A stretch of DNA of 64,000 nt from the NCBI RefSeq assembly GCF_041890415.1, contig NZ_CP169056.1, positions 992,001 through 1,056,000 of the forward strand. Direction: 5' to 3'. The notes below the pieces were generated by a model. The model was not told the origin of the DNA, made no database searches, and was given only the letters and a program-made list of their open reading frames with translations. Made by a program: the position numbers and the translations under genes. Shown one piece after another: positions 54,892-63,161 of this stretch. The number at the start of each line of letters is the position of its first letter. Position 1 is the stretch's first letter. The stretch is from Pseudoxanthomonas koreensis_A. Lineage in GTDB: Bacteria > Pseudomonadota > Gammaproteobacteria > Xanthomonadales > Xanthomonadaceae.

Positions 54892-55839
54892 ATGACCTCG
54901 ATCACGCTGCTGCTGCCGGAACGCCGGCGCCTGGGCGGCGCGTTGCCCGCCACTGCGGCGCAGGTCCTCGGCCGCGCCGCGCGCGAACAGTCAGGGCCGG
55001 GACGGCTGGCGCAGTTGCGCAGGCATTTCCGGCTGCTGCCGGACCATTGGCCGGCAGCGGCGCTGACCCGGGCGATCGATGCCGGCACCGATCCGGGCGA
55101 GGCCGGCACGGTGTGGCTGCGCGCCGACCCGGCGCATGTCGCGCCCGACCTCAACGGCGCGCGCCTGCTCGGCTGGGGCGAGGGCCTGGGCCTGGACACC
55201 GACGACGCACACGCGCTGCTGCCCGCGCTGCGGCCGCTGTTCGGCGATGCCGGCTTCCTGCTTGATGCACCGCATCCGGCGCGCTGGTACCTGCGGCTGC
55301 CCGCGGGCGTGCGCCTGCCGGACTTCGCCGCGCCGGAGGATGCCGTGGGCGAGGACCTGTTCCTGGCCCTGCCGCAGGGCGACGATCCGGTGGCACGGCG
55401 CTGGCGCGCGCTGATCACCGAAGTCCAGGTGGTGCTGCACCAGCATCCGTGGAACCTCGAGCGTGCCGGACGCGGACGGGTGGCGATCAACTCGCTGTGG
55501 TTCTGGGGAGCGGGTGTGGCACCCGACGCGGTGCAGTCGCGCTACATGAACGTGCGCAGTCCCGATGCCCTGCTGCAGGCACTGGCCCGCGCCTCGGGCG
55601 CGGCCACGGCCACGCCGCAGGCTGCGGGCGTGGCCACCGGCGACAGCCTGGTCGACCTGCGCCACCTGCATTCGCTGGACATGCTGGTGACCCAGGTGCT
55701 GCCGCCGCTGCTGGAATCGATGGCACGCGCGGAGTACGACGCCCTGGTCCTGGACTTCGAGGACGGTGCCTGCTTCCACCTGCGGCACGGGCAGCGCTGG
55801 CGGTTCTGGCGGCGACCGTTGCCGGCATTGGCGCCGTGA
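54892..55839 (+). CDS. phosphoglycerate mutase-like protein of unknown role
   Basis: 315 residues. The family is usually found just before recJ in these bacteria and is often labelled phosphoglycerate mutase, but no RHG or alkaline-phosphatase-type active site is visible. The block RVAINSLWFWGAG (about 200-215) is the most conserved-looking part. It shares a GTGA overlap with recJ. It may be regulatory or structural rather than an enzyme. Confidence 0.68.
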   Translation: MTSITLLLPERRRLGGALPATAAQVLGRAAREQSGPGRLAQLRRHFRLLPDHWPAAALTRAIDAGTDPGEAGTVWLRADPAHVAPDLNGARLLGWGEGLGLDTDDAHALLPALRPLFGDAGFLLDAPHPARWYLRLPAGVRLPDFAAPEDAVGEDLFLALPQGDDPVARRWRALITEVQVVLHQHPWNLERAGRGRVAINSLWFWGAGVAPDAVQSRYMNVRSPDALLQALARASGAATATPQAAGVATGDSLVDLRHLHSLDMLVTQVLPPLLESMARAEYDALVLDFEDGACFHLRHGQRWRFWRRPLPALAP

Positions 55840-57599
55840 GCGTGCCGGACCGGCGGATCCTGCGGCGGCCGCAGGCGCGCGTGGCCGGTGCCTGGCCCGA
55901 GCGGGTGCCGCCGCTGCTGCGCAGGATCTACGCCGCGCGCGGCGCCGATTGCTACGAACAGGCGCAACCGAAGCTGACGATGCTGCTGCCGCCCGATGGC
56001 CTGTCCGGCCTGGATGCGGCGATCGACCTGCTGGATGCGGCGATCCGCGATGATCGCCATATCGTGGTGGTCGGCGATTTCGACTGCGATGGCGCCACCG
56101 CGTGCGCGGTGGGCGTGCGCGGCCTGCGCATGCTTGGTGCCCGCCGGGTTTCGCACGCGGTGCCCAACCGCATGGTGCATGGCTATGGCCTGTCCCCGGC
56201 GCTGGTGGAGGAGCTGGCGGCGCTGCAGCCCGACCTGCTGCTCACCGTGGACCACGGCATCGCCTGCCATGCCGGCGTTGCCGCCGCGCGCGCACGCGGC
56301 TGGCAGGTGCTGGTGACCGACCACCACCTGCCCGGCGAGGTGTTGCCGGCGGCCGACGCCATCGTCAATCCCAACCTGGCCGGTGATGTGTTTCCCAGCA
56401 AGATGCTGGCCGGCGTGGGGGTGATCTTCTACCTGCTGCTGGCGTTGCGGAGAAGGCTTCATGGCGATCATGCCGATCGCGACGTCAACGCAGCGGCCGT
56501 CGATGGCCGCGCGCCGCAACGGCAGCGCCCCGACCTGTCCCGATTGCTGGACCTGGTGGCGGTGGGCACCATCGCCGACCTGGTGCCGCTGGACGCCAAC
56601 AACCGCGTGCTGGCCGCGGCCGGGCTGCGCCGCCTGCGCGCAGGCCACGGCTGTGCCGGGCTGCGGGCGCTGGTGGAGGTCTGCGGGCGCGACCCGGCCC
56701 GCCTGACCGCCACCGACATCGGCTTCGCGATCGGGCCGCGGCTCAACGCCGCCGGACGCCTGGAAGACATGGCCCTGGGCATCGAGTGCCTGCTGACCGA
56801 CGACCTGGAGCGTGCGCGCGAACTGGCCGCGGTGCTCGACCGGATCAACGCCGAGCGGCGCAACGTGCAACGCAGCATGACCGACGAGGCCGAGGCCGCG
56901 CTGTCGGGCGCACGCCTGGAAGACGCGTCGGCGCTGGCGCCGTGCCTGTTCGACCCGGGCTGGCATCCGGGGGTGGTCGGGCTGGTGGCATCCAAGATCA
57001 AGGAGCGCCTGCACCGGCCGGTGGTGGCATTTGCGCCGGCCGAGCCCGGCTCGGCGCTGTTGCGCGGCTCGGCGCGTTCGATCCCCGGCTTCCACATCCG
57101 CGACGCATTGGCCGCGGTGGCCGCCTTCCATCCCGGCCTGGTGGAGCGCTTCGGCGGCCACGCCATGGCCGCCGGGCTGAGCCTGCAACGCGAAAAGTTG
57201 CCGCTGTTCGAACAGGCATGGCAGGCGCATGCGGCCGGTTGCCTGGACCCGGCCCTGCTGCAGGGCGAACTGCTCAGCGATGGCGAGCTGCTGCCGCAGG
57301 AGTTCGACCGTTTCCATGCCGAAGCCTTGCGTGATGGCGGCCCATGGGGGCAGGGCTTCCCCGAGCCGCTGTTCGATGGCCACTTCGATGTACTCGACTG
57401 GCGCACGGTCGGCGAGCGCCACCTGAAGCTGCAGTTGCGCCACCCTGCGCGGCGCGAACCGCTGGCGGCAATCCAGTTCGGTGCCTGGCAGGGCGTGGCG
57501 CCCGCGTCGCAGCTGCACCTGGCCTATCGGCTGACGCCGGATGATTACCGCGGCGGCAGCGCGATCCAGCTGGTGGTGGAGCACGCACTGCCGGGGTGA
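55836..57599 (+). CDS. recJ: single-stranded-DNA-specific exonuclease RecJ
   Basis: 587 residues from the GTG at 55836, which overlaps the preceding TGA. It degrades single-stranded DNA 5' to 3' in recombination and mismatch repair. Motifs: VVGDFDCDGATACAVG, LTVDHGIACHAGV, VTDHHLPGE, and GGHAMAAGLSL in the DHHA1 part. The C-terminal OB domain is present. Confidence 0.95.
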   Translation: MSVPDRRILRRPQARVAGAWPERVPPLLRRIYAARGADCYEQAQPKLTMLLPPDGLSGLDAAIDLLDAAIRDDRHIVVVGDFDCDGATACAVGVRGLRMLGARRVSHAVPNRMVHGYGLSPALVEELAALQPDLLLTVDHGIACHAGVAAARARGWQVLVTDHHLPGEVLPAADAIVNPNLAGDVFPSKMLAGVGVIFYLLLALRRRLHGDHADRDVNAAAVDGRAPQRQRPDLSRLLDLVAVGTIADLVPLDANNRVLAAAGLRRLRAGHGCAGLRALVEVCGRDPARLTATDIGFAIGPRLNAAGRLEDMALGIECLLTDDLERARELAAVLDRINAERRNVQRSMTDEAEAALSGARLEDASALAPCLFDPGWHPGVVGLVASKIKERLHRPVVAFAPAEPGSALLRGSARSIPGFHIRDALAAVAAFHPGLVERFGGHAMAAGLSLQREKLPLFEQAWQAHAAGCLDPALLQGELLSDGELLPQEFDRFHAEALRDGGPWGQGFPEPLFDGHFDVLDWRTVGERHLKLQLRHPARREPLAAIQFGAWQGVAPASQLHLAYRLTPDDYRGGSAIQLVVEHALPG

Positions 57600-57639
57600 C
57601 GGGGCGCGTGGAGTGAGGCGCGGCGTGCGCCCGCCGCCG

Positions 57640-58725
57640 TCAGTCGTCGACCACGTCCACCACAATGGTAGGCAGGTGCCACGCCCCGCCGACTCCGATC
57701 GCGCGGCACTTGCCCGTGGTGGCTTCCAGGGTCTGCACGAACGTGGTCCCGGTCCATGCCCATTCGGCGATGCTCAAACAGTCGCCCAGGCCGCGGCCCC
57801 TGTGCTCGGCGTGGATGCGGCCATCGCCATGGCCGCTGGCGTCGGTGGTGACCAGCTGTGCGCGATGGGGCGGCTGGTCGTCCACGATCCAGTAGCCCAC
57901 GCCCTTGTTGTACGCGCCGCGCCAGCAGGTCGTGGATACCAGCACGCTGTCGGCGGAGAGGCGCTGGACCTCCAGCGGTGCCGGGATTTCCTCCAGGCCT
58001 TCGCAGCCGTGATCGGATCCCAGGGTGGCAACCAGCGCCTGGCGCACGGCCGCACCCGCCAGGCGCGCATCATCCGGCCGGCTGGCGGCAAACGGAACCA
58101 CGCGCACGCTCGCCCGCGGTGGCGCCGCGCGTACCGCGCTCGGCTTGAGCTTGCCGCGCCTGACCAGTGCATCGGCGGTGAGCAGCCGGCCCTGGTATTC
58201 GTCCATCTTCAGCAGCACCGCCATCGCGCCGGCGGTGGACAGCGGCCAGCGCTGGCCCGCGTCGTCGATGAAGGCCACGTCCGGATCGTCGCGCACTGCA
58301 TCCAGCAGCGCCTGCAACTGGGCCGGAGCGAGAGTGCCCAGGGTCGGGTTGGCCAGGGTCGGGGTGTGGACCACGCCCAGGTCGCGTCCATCGATCCGCA
58401 ACCGCAGCGGCCCGTCGGGCCCTGGCCCGATCCAGTCGGCAAAGCGCACCTGGCCGGTGGGTGCCTGCCACGCGCCCGGCAGGCGCGTGACCAGGACACT
58501 GGCCCGGTACTCCTCGGGGCTGTCCAGCGCGCTGTAGCCGGCCGCCCGGCAGGTGCCGGTGGTGTCGCAGGCCAGTTCCCAATCGCGATGGCTGAAGTGC
58601 AGGCCGTCGCGCGTCGCCGCGCCAGCCGCACTGGCCAGCGCCAGCCAGGCAAGGCAGGTGATCCATGCCAGCAGGTGCGCACGCGCGCCGCCGGCGCATG
58701 CCGCCGATGATTGCATCCGGGCCAT
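57640..58725 (-). CDS. exported DUF1176 protein
   Basis: 361 residues from ATG 58725, one base after the GGDEF stop; ATG 58716 is an alternative start. A signal-like helix (AHLLAWITCLAWLALASAAGA) is followed by a domain beginning HFSHRDWELACDTTGTCRAAGY, the DUF1176 signature, with later Cys at GSDHGCEG, STTCWRG and GKCRAIG. Location is probably periplasmic; function unknown. It is translationally close to the diguanylate cyclase. Confidence 0.8.
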   Translation of the reverse strand: MARMQSSAACAGGARAHLLAWITCLAWLALASAAGAATRDGLHFSHRDWELACDTTGTCRAAGYSALDSPEEYRASVLVTRLPGAWQAPTGQVRFADWIGPGPDGPLRLRIDGRDLGVVHTPTLANPTLGTLAPAQLQALLDAVRDDPDVAFIDDAGQRWPLSTAGAMAVLLKMDEYQGRLLTADALVRRGKLKPSAVRAAPPRASVRVVPFAASRPDDARLAGAAVRQALVATLGSDHGCEGLEEIPAPLEVQRLSADSVLVSTTCWRGAYNKGVGYWIVDDQPPHRAQLVTTDASGHGDGRIHAEHRGRGLGDCLSIAEWAWTGTTFVQTLEATTGKCRAIGVGGAWHLPTIVVDVVDD

Positions 58726-58726
58726 C

Positions 58727-60673
58727 TCAGGCCTGTGCCGCCAGCGCCAGCAGGCTGTGTTCGCGGGCCCTGGAAATGTCGCGCGGGCGGCTGGCCATGA
58801 TCGAGATGATGCCGGTGGCCGCCTCCGGGAATTCCAGCACGGCTTCGGCGGTGGCGTCATCGGGCAAGCGCGCACCCCAGTAGCCGACCCAGCTGTCACG
58901 GTGTTCCTTGGCCGCATACAGCGCGCGGTCGGCCATGCGCAGGGCGTAGTCCCAGCGCCGCGCCGCGTGACCCTCCGGGGCCACGTCGAAGAACGGGATC
59001 GGCGCCATGCCCAGCGAGGCGGTGATGGTGCGGTGGCCGTCCACGGTTTCCAGCGTGTGGTGCATCGCCCGGCACAGGCGGTTGGCCATTGCCTGGGCTT
59101 GCGCAGGGTCGAGGTTGGCGCAGGCCACCAGGAACTCCTCGCCGCCCCAGCGCGAGACCAGGTCGTCCGGGCCGCAGGTGGCGCGCAGCCGTGCCGAGAC
59201 GTCCACCAGCACCTGGTCGCCGGCGTGGTGGCCGTGCGTATCGTTGATCAGCTTGAAATGGTCGACGTCGATCAGGAACAGCACGTGGCGGGCATCGTCC
59301 TCGCTGCGCTGGGTGGCCAGCGCATTGAGCGCGGCGGTGGCGGCATGGCGGTTGGCCAGCCCGGTCAGGGCATCGCGTTCGCTCAGCTCGCGCAACTGGC
59401 GGTGGCGCCGTCGTTGCAGCAGGGCGAAGGTGATCGCCCCCAGCATCATCAGCAGCAGGAAGCCGAGCAGGGTGCTGCGCAGGACATGGGATTTCTCCTG
59501 CTCCAGGGACTGGATGCTGGCCTCGTAGCGCATCCGCTCCAGTTCGCGTTGGGCAGCCGCGTCGTGGGTACGTGCCTGCAGGTCGGCCAGCAGGTCCAGG
59601 CGCTGCCGGCGCAGTGCGTCCAGTTTCATCTCCTGCATCCGCTGCGCGTTTTCCAGCGCGGCGGCGGTATCGCCGCCCGCGGCGTGGGCATCGATCAGCG
59701 CCTGCAGCGCCTGGTAGCTTTCCTGTGGACTGTGTACGTGGGAGGCGCGTTCGACCGCGCGCCGCGCCGTCTGCAGTGCGGCGGCGGTGTCGCCCCTGTC
59801 GATGTGCAGGGTGGCGATGCGCGCCAGGGTCGCGGCTTCGCCGGCCGGATCGGGCAGGGTGCGCTGGTTGGCAAGGATCCCGCGCAGGGTGGCCAGGCGG
59901 GCCGGCGCGGCATGGCCCGGCCGAAGCGTGGCCAGGGCGCTGTCGATGCGCAGGCCCAACAGCTCGCTGCCACTGGCAGACTTGGCGGCACGCTCCAGCG
60001 CCTCAAGCGCCGCGTCCGGATCACCCAGGCGCAGCAGGTTGAGGGCGTGGTTGAAGGTCAACTGGGTGTTGGGGAGGTCGCTGGACTCGGCCAGGGCCAA
60101 CGCCTCGCGGTAGTAGCGTTCGGCGTCGGCAGGGGAATCCAGGAAATCGGCGTGGATCAGGGCGATGTTGGTGAGCGTGGCGATCTGGGCGCGAACCGCA
60201 TCGGTGCCGCCGATCTGCGCGCCCACGCGCACGGTTTCGCCATAGATCTTCTCTGCGAAGTAGATCTTTCCTGCGCCATGCAGGATGGCGCCGGCCTGGG
60301 ACAGGGCGCGCATCCGGAACTCCGGGGGCAGTTCCGGATGCCGGCCCAGTTCGGCCAGGATCCGCTCGGCGATCGCCTCGGCACGGTCCGGGTTGCCAGC
60401 CAGGGTCAGCGCTATTCCCTGGCAGCTGAGCACCTTGATCCGCTGCTCCAGGTTCAGGTCCTCATCCAGCAGCCGCGCCGACAACTCCACGGCCATGCCC
60501 GGCTGGTTGCGGCGCAGGTCGAAGCAGCGCTTGATCCGCGATTCCACGTCGTCGACCGCCGCGGCCCCTGCAACCGGCGCCGACGGCGCTGCCAGCACCA
60601 GCACCAGCACCAGCAACGGTGCAGCCAGCAGTGGGGCCAGGAGGCGCAGGGTCGGGAAGCGCGTGACGGGCAT
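58727..60673 (-). CDS. membrane diguanylate cyclase with periplasmic TPR-like sensor
   Basis: 648 residues. Signal or first helix rich in Leu/Val (about 8-30), then many TPR-like helices (about 45-380), a coiled coil, one membrane helix (about 405-425) and a GGDEF domain (about 440-600) with active site RWGGEEFLVA and LIDVDHFKLINDTHGH. It should make cyclic di-GMP in the cytoplasm in response to a periplasmic signal. A run of hexanucleotide repeats codes part of the signal helix. Confidence 0.88.
   Translation of the reverse strand: MPVTRFPTLRLLAPLLAAPLLVLVLVLAAPSAPVAGAAAVDDVESRIKRCFDLRRNQPGMAVELSARLLDEDLNLEQRIKVLSCQGIALTLAGNPDRAEAIAERILAELGRHPELPPEFRMRALSQAGAILHGAGKIYFAEKIYGETVRVGAQIGGTDAVRAQIATLTNIALIHADFLDSPADAERYYREALALAESSDLPNTQLTFNHALNLLRLGDPDAALEALERAAKSASGSELLGLRIDSALATLRPGHAAPARLATLRGILANQRTLPDPAGEAATLARIATLHIDRGDTAAALQTARRAVERASHVHSPQESYQALQALIDAHAAGGDTAAALENAQRMQEMKLDALRRQRLDLLADLQARTHDAAAQRELERMRYEASIQSLEQEKSHVLRSTLLGFLLLMMLGAITFALLQRRRHRQLRELSERDALTGLANRHAATAALNALATQRSEDDARHVLFLIDVDHFKLINDTHGHHAGDQVLVDVSARLRATCGPDDLVSRWGGEEFLVACANLDPAQAQAMANRLCRAMHHTLETVDGHRTITASLGMAPIPFFDVAPEGHAARRWDYALRMADRALYAAKEHRDSWVGYWGARLPDDATAEAVLEFPEAATGIISIMASRPRDISRAREHSLLALAAQA
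60595..60612 (-). repeat. hexanucleotide repeat coding the signal helix of the GGDEF protein
   Basis: gcacca repeated three times in frame on the plus strand (Leu-Val on the coding strand). Copy changes would lengthen or shorten the hydrophobic core by two residues. Confidence 0.8.
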
Positions 60674-60761
60674 CGGTGGCGGCCTGGTGGGTCGCCCATG
60701 CTAATGCAAGCGATGTGCCATTTGCCGCGCGGCGCTGCCGGTCGGGCGTGCCCGGGCCAGG

Positions 60762-61967
60762 TCAGGGTTCGGCGGGCGTGGTGGCCGGGTTGCCGGTCCG
60801 TTGTCCGGCCGGCTGTCGGCGCAGCCCGAACAGTGGCCGCAGGACGGGAATCCGGCGGATCAGTTCATAGCCGCCCAAGCAGCTGGCGAAGGTCAGGACC
60901 ACCAGCAGCGGACCTTCGAACGCGGGCGCCAGCGCCAGCGGGCGCAACTGCCAGGCGGCCAACACGATGGCCGTCTGGTGGAGGATGTAGACCGGAAACA
61001 CCGCCGGCACCAGGTAGCGCAGCACGGGTCCATCGCCCGGAGCCCACTGTCGGGCGAAGCCGAGCACGGCCACGATTGCGCTCCACTGGGCCAGGCCCCA
61101 TGCCATGTGCAGGATCGGGCGCAGCCAGGCCGGTGGTCCGCCGGCCACCACATGCGCCGCCACCAGCACCGCCCAGCACCCCAGCCACAGCACCAGGGCG
61201 GTGCGGCGCGCACGCGCCATCGCATCCCACACCGGTGCCTGGTGGGCGATCAGGTAGCCGAACAGGAACACGGTGAAATACTGGGCATGGTTGTACCAGT
61301 CGTCCGCCAGTGCATGGGTTGAACCGAACCGCGGCGCCAGGCCCGCACGCACCAGCCCCAGGTACAGCGCCGGCCACGCCAGCACCGCGGCCGGATGGCA
61401 CAGGCAGCGGCCCAGCATCGCGGCGGCGCGCCGCAGCCACGGCCGGCCCCGGCGCCACAGCGCCCACAGCACGGCGGTGTACACCCACAGGTAGGCGACG
61501 AACCACAGGTGGTTCCAGGTCGGCAGGACCAGGCATCCGTCGTCGTCGCAGAAGCTGCCGTCACCGCGCAGGTAGCGCGCCCAGAACGCCAGGAACCCGT
61601 CGTGGTAACCGCCCGGATAGCGCGAATCCAGCACCTCGAAATAGGATTGCGGCGGCACCACCACCAGCATGCCGAACAGCAGTGGCAGCAACAGGAACCT
61701 GGAACGGGCGGCGAGGAAGCGAGGCCGCGCGTGCGTGGCCCGGGACTCGGCCCCGGCGATGAGGAAGCCGGTGGCGGCACCGGAGACCAGGAACAGCAGC
61801 GACAGCCGCCACGGTGCGCTGGCCAGCATCAGTGGCTCCAGTGCCGGACCGGCATGCGGACTGTTCACGTGCCAGTCCCAGCTCACGTAATACATGCCCA
61901 CGTGGTACAGGACCAGCAGGCCGAAGGCGCAGACCCGGACCCAATCGAGGTCGTGGCGGCGTTGCAT
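60762..61967 (-). CDS. acyltransferase family 3 membrane protein
   Basis: 401 residues, about ten membrane helices. Start RHDLDWVRVCAFGLLVLYHVGMYY gives the family-3 His/Asp region (DLDWVR...LYH). Such enzymes move acyl groups onto sugars or lipids of the envelope. It is divergent from the LytTR gene, which may regulate it. Confidence 0.85.
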   Translation of the reverse strand: MQRRHDLDWVRVCAFGLLVLYHVGMYYVSWDWHVNSPHAGPALEPLMLASAPWRLSLLFLVSGAATGFLIAGAESRATHARPRFLAARSRFLLLPLLFGMLVVVPPQSYFEVLDSRYPGGYHDGFLAFWARYLRGDGSFCDDDGCLVLPTWNHLWFVAYLWVYTAVLWALWRRGRPWLRRAAAMLGRCLCHPAAVLAWPALYLGLVRAGLAPRFGSTHALADDWYNHAQYFTVFLFGYLIAHQAPVWDAMARARRTALVLWLGCWAVLVAAHVVAGGPPAWLRPILHMAWGLAQWSAIVAVLGFARQWAPGDGPVLRYLVPAVFPVYILHQTAIVLAAWQLRPLALAPAFEGPLLVVLTFASCLGGYELIRRIPVLRPLFGLRRQPAGQRTGNPATTPAEP

Positions 61968-62137
61968 CGAGGCGTCTCTCCGGTGGAGTCAGTGATCGAG
62001 GTTGCCGGCGTCGCCCGGCGCCGGCCATGGCGGGGGGATGGCCCGCGCGGTGGCGGGGACCAATGGCAGGGTCGCGGGGACGGATGCAGGTCGCCCGTGC
62101 AGGCCGTGCGGTGCGGGGTGCTGGCGCGAACCGTCGC

Positions 62138-62143
62138 TAGAAT
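62138..62143 (+). promoter_or_regulatory. -10 box TAGAAT placing transcription start at the LytTR ATG
   Basis: TAGAAT, then gggccg, then ATG at 62150. Same 6-nt distance as at 28462-28474. No Shine-Dalgarno fits, so the mRNA is probably leaderless. Confidence 0.55.
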
Positions 62144-62149
62144 GGGCCG

Positions 62150-63037
62150 ATGACCACGCCAGCCACGCTTTCCTACCGGAGTTACCTGCGCTGGCGGCGC
62201 TGGAGTGAAGCCGGATTCTGGGTGCTGGTGGTCGGGGTCAATGGCACGGTCAACAGCGTGGTCGCGGTGCTGGACCGGCGCCGCCAGGGGGCGCAGGTGC
62301 CGGTGTGGGAGCCGGCGGTGTGGGAGGCGAGCAGCGCATTGATGTGGCTGCTGGTGCTGATCCCGGCCATCGCTGCGTTCACCGCCCGCTTCCCGCTGCA
62401 CTGGGATACCTGGCGCCGGCACCTGCCGCTGTATGCGGCAGCCAGCATGGCGCTGAGCCTGGTCCACGTGGCCGGGATGGTGGCGCTGCGGGTGCTGGCC
62501 TACGCCAGCCAGGGGATGGAGTACGACTTCGGTCCCTGGCCACGTGAGCTCGCGTACGAATACATCAAGGATCTGCGCAGCTTTGCCCTGATCGTGCTGA
62601 CCATGGCCGGCTACCGGTTCCTGTTGCGGCGGTGGCAAGGCGAGGCGCGCTTGCTGGATGTGCCGGACGAAGGCCCGCCGCTGGAGCCGGTCGAGCGGCC
62701 GGAGCGGTTCCTGGTGCGCAAGCTGGGGCGTGAGTTCCTGGTGTCGGCCCGGGACATCGAGTGGATGCAGGCGGCTGGCAACTACGTCAACCTGCGCGTG
62801 CGCGGGCATGACTACCCGCTGCGCAGCACCATCGCCGGGATCCAGGAACGGGTGGATCCGCGCCGCTTCGTGCGCATCCACCGCAGCTACATCGTGGCCC
62901 TGGACCAGGTGGCTTCGATCGAGGCGCTGGACACCGGCGATGCACGCGTGCACCTGAAGGACGGGGGCGTGCTGCCATGCAGTCGACGCCATCGCCAGGG
63001 CCTGCGCGAACGGATCGACGGCGGCGCGGGCGGATGA
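62150..63037 (+). CDS. membrane-bound LytTR regulator
   Basis: 295 residues. Four membrane helices (about 20-155) form a sensor; the C-terminal LytTR DNA-binding domain (about 185-290) is shown by FLVRKLGREFLVSARDIEWM, AAGNYVNLRVRGHDYPLRST and FVRIHRSYIVALDQV. No receiver domain. It probably senses a membrane condition and controls nearby genes, the divergent acyltransferase being the first candidate. Confidence 0.88.
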   Translation: MTTPATLSYRSYLRWRRWSEAGFWVLVVGVNGTVNSVVAVLDRRRQGAQVPVWEPAVWEASSALMWLLVLIPAIAAFTARFPLHWDTWRRHLPLYAAASMALSLVHVAGMVALRVLAYASQGMEYDFGPWPRELAYEYIKDLRSFALIVLTMAGYRFLLRRWQGEARLLDVPDEGPPLEPVERPERFLVRKLGREFLVSARDIEWMQAAGNYVNLRVRGHDYPLRSTIAGIQERVDPRRFVRIHRSYIVALDQVASIEALDTGDARVHLKDGGVLPCSRRHRQGLRERIDGGAGG

Positions 63038-63140
63038 GCGCCCGGCCCGCGCCGGGCCGCCGCGCAGCGGGCGGGTGCACCGGGCCGGCGACGGAACAGC
63101 GCGTGCCGCAGCCGGAGCCGGCCGGACGCGTGCTTTGCCC

Positions 63141-63146
63141 TAAAAT
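63141..63146 (+). promoter_or_regulatory. -10 box TAAAAT of the class I fumarase gene
   Basis: TAAAAT ends 15 nt before the first in-frame ATG (63162) and 30 nt before an alternative GTG (63177). Confidence 0.5.
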
Positions 63147-63161
63147 GGCCGGGCTATCCGC

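Noticed and set aside
54892..55839. A functional phosphoglycerate mutase
   Set aside because: Neither the RHG histidine-phosphatase motif nor the metal site of the cofactor-independent enzyme is visible, and gpmA is present at 10795.
58553..61276. A 907-codon open frame on the plus strand across the GGDEF and acyltransferase genes
   Set aside because: It spans the antisense of three real genes and shows no motif.
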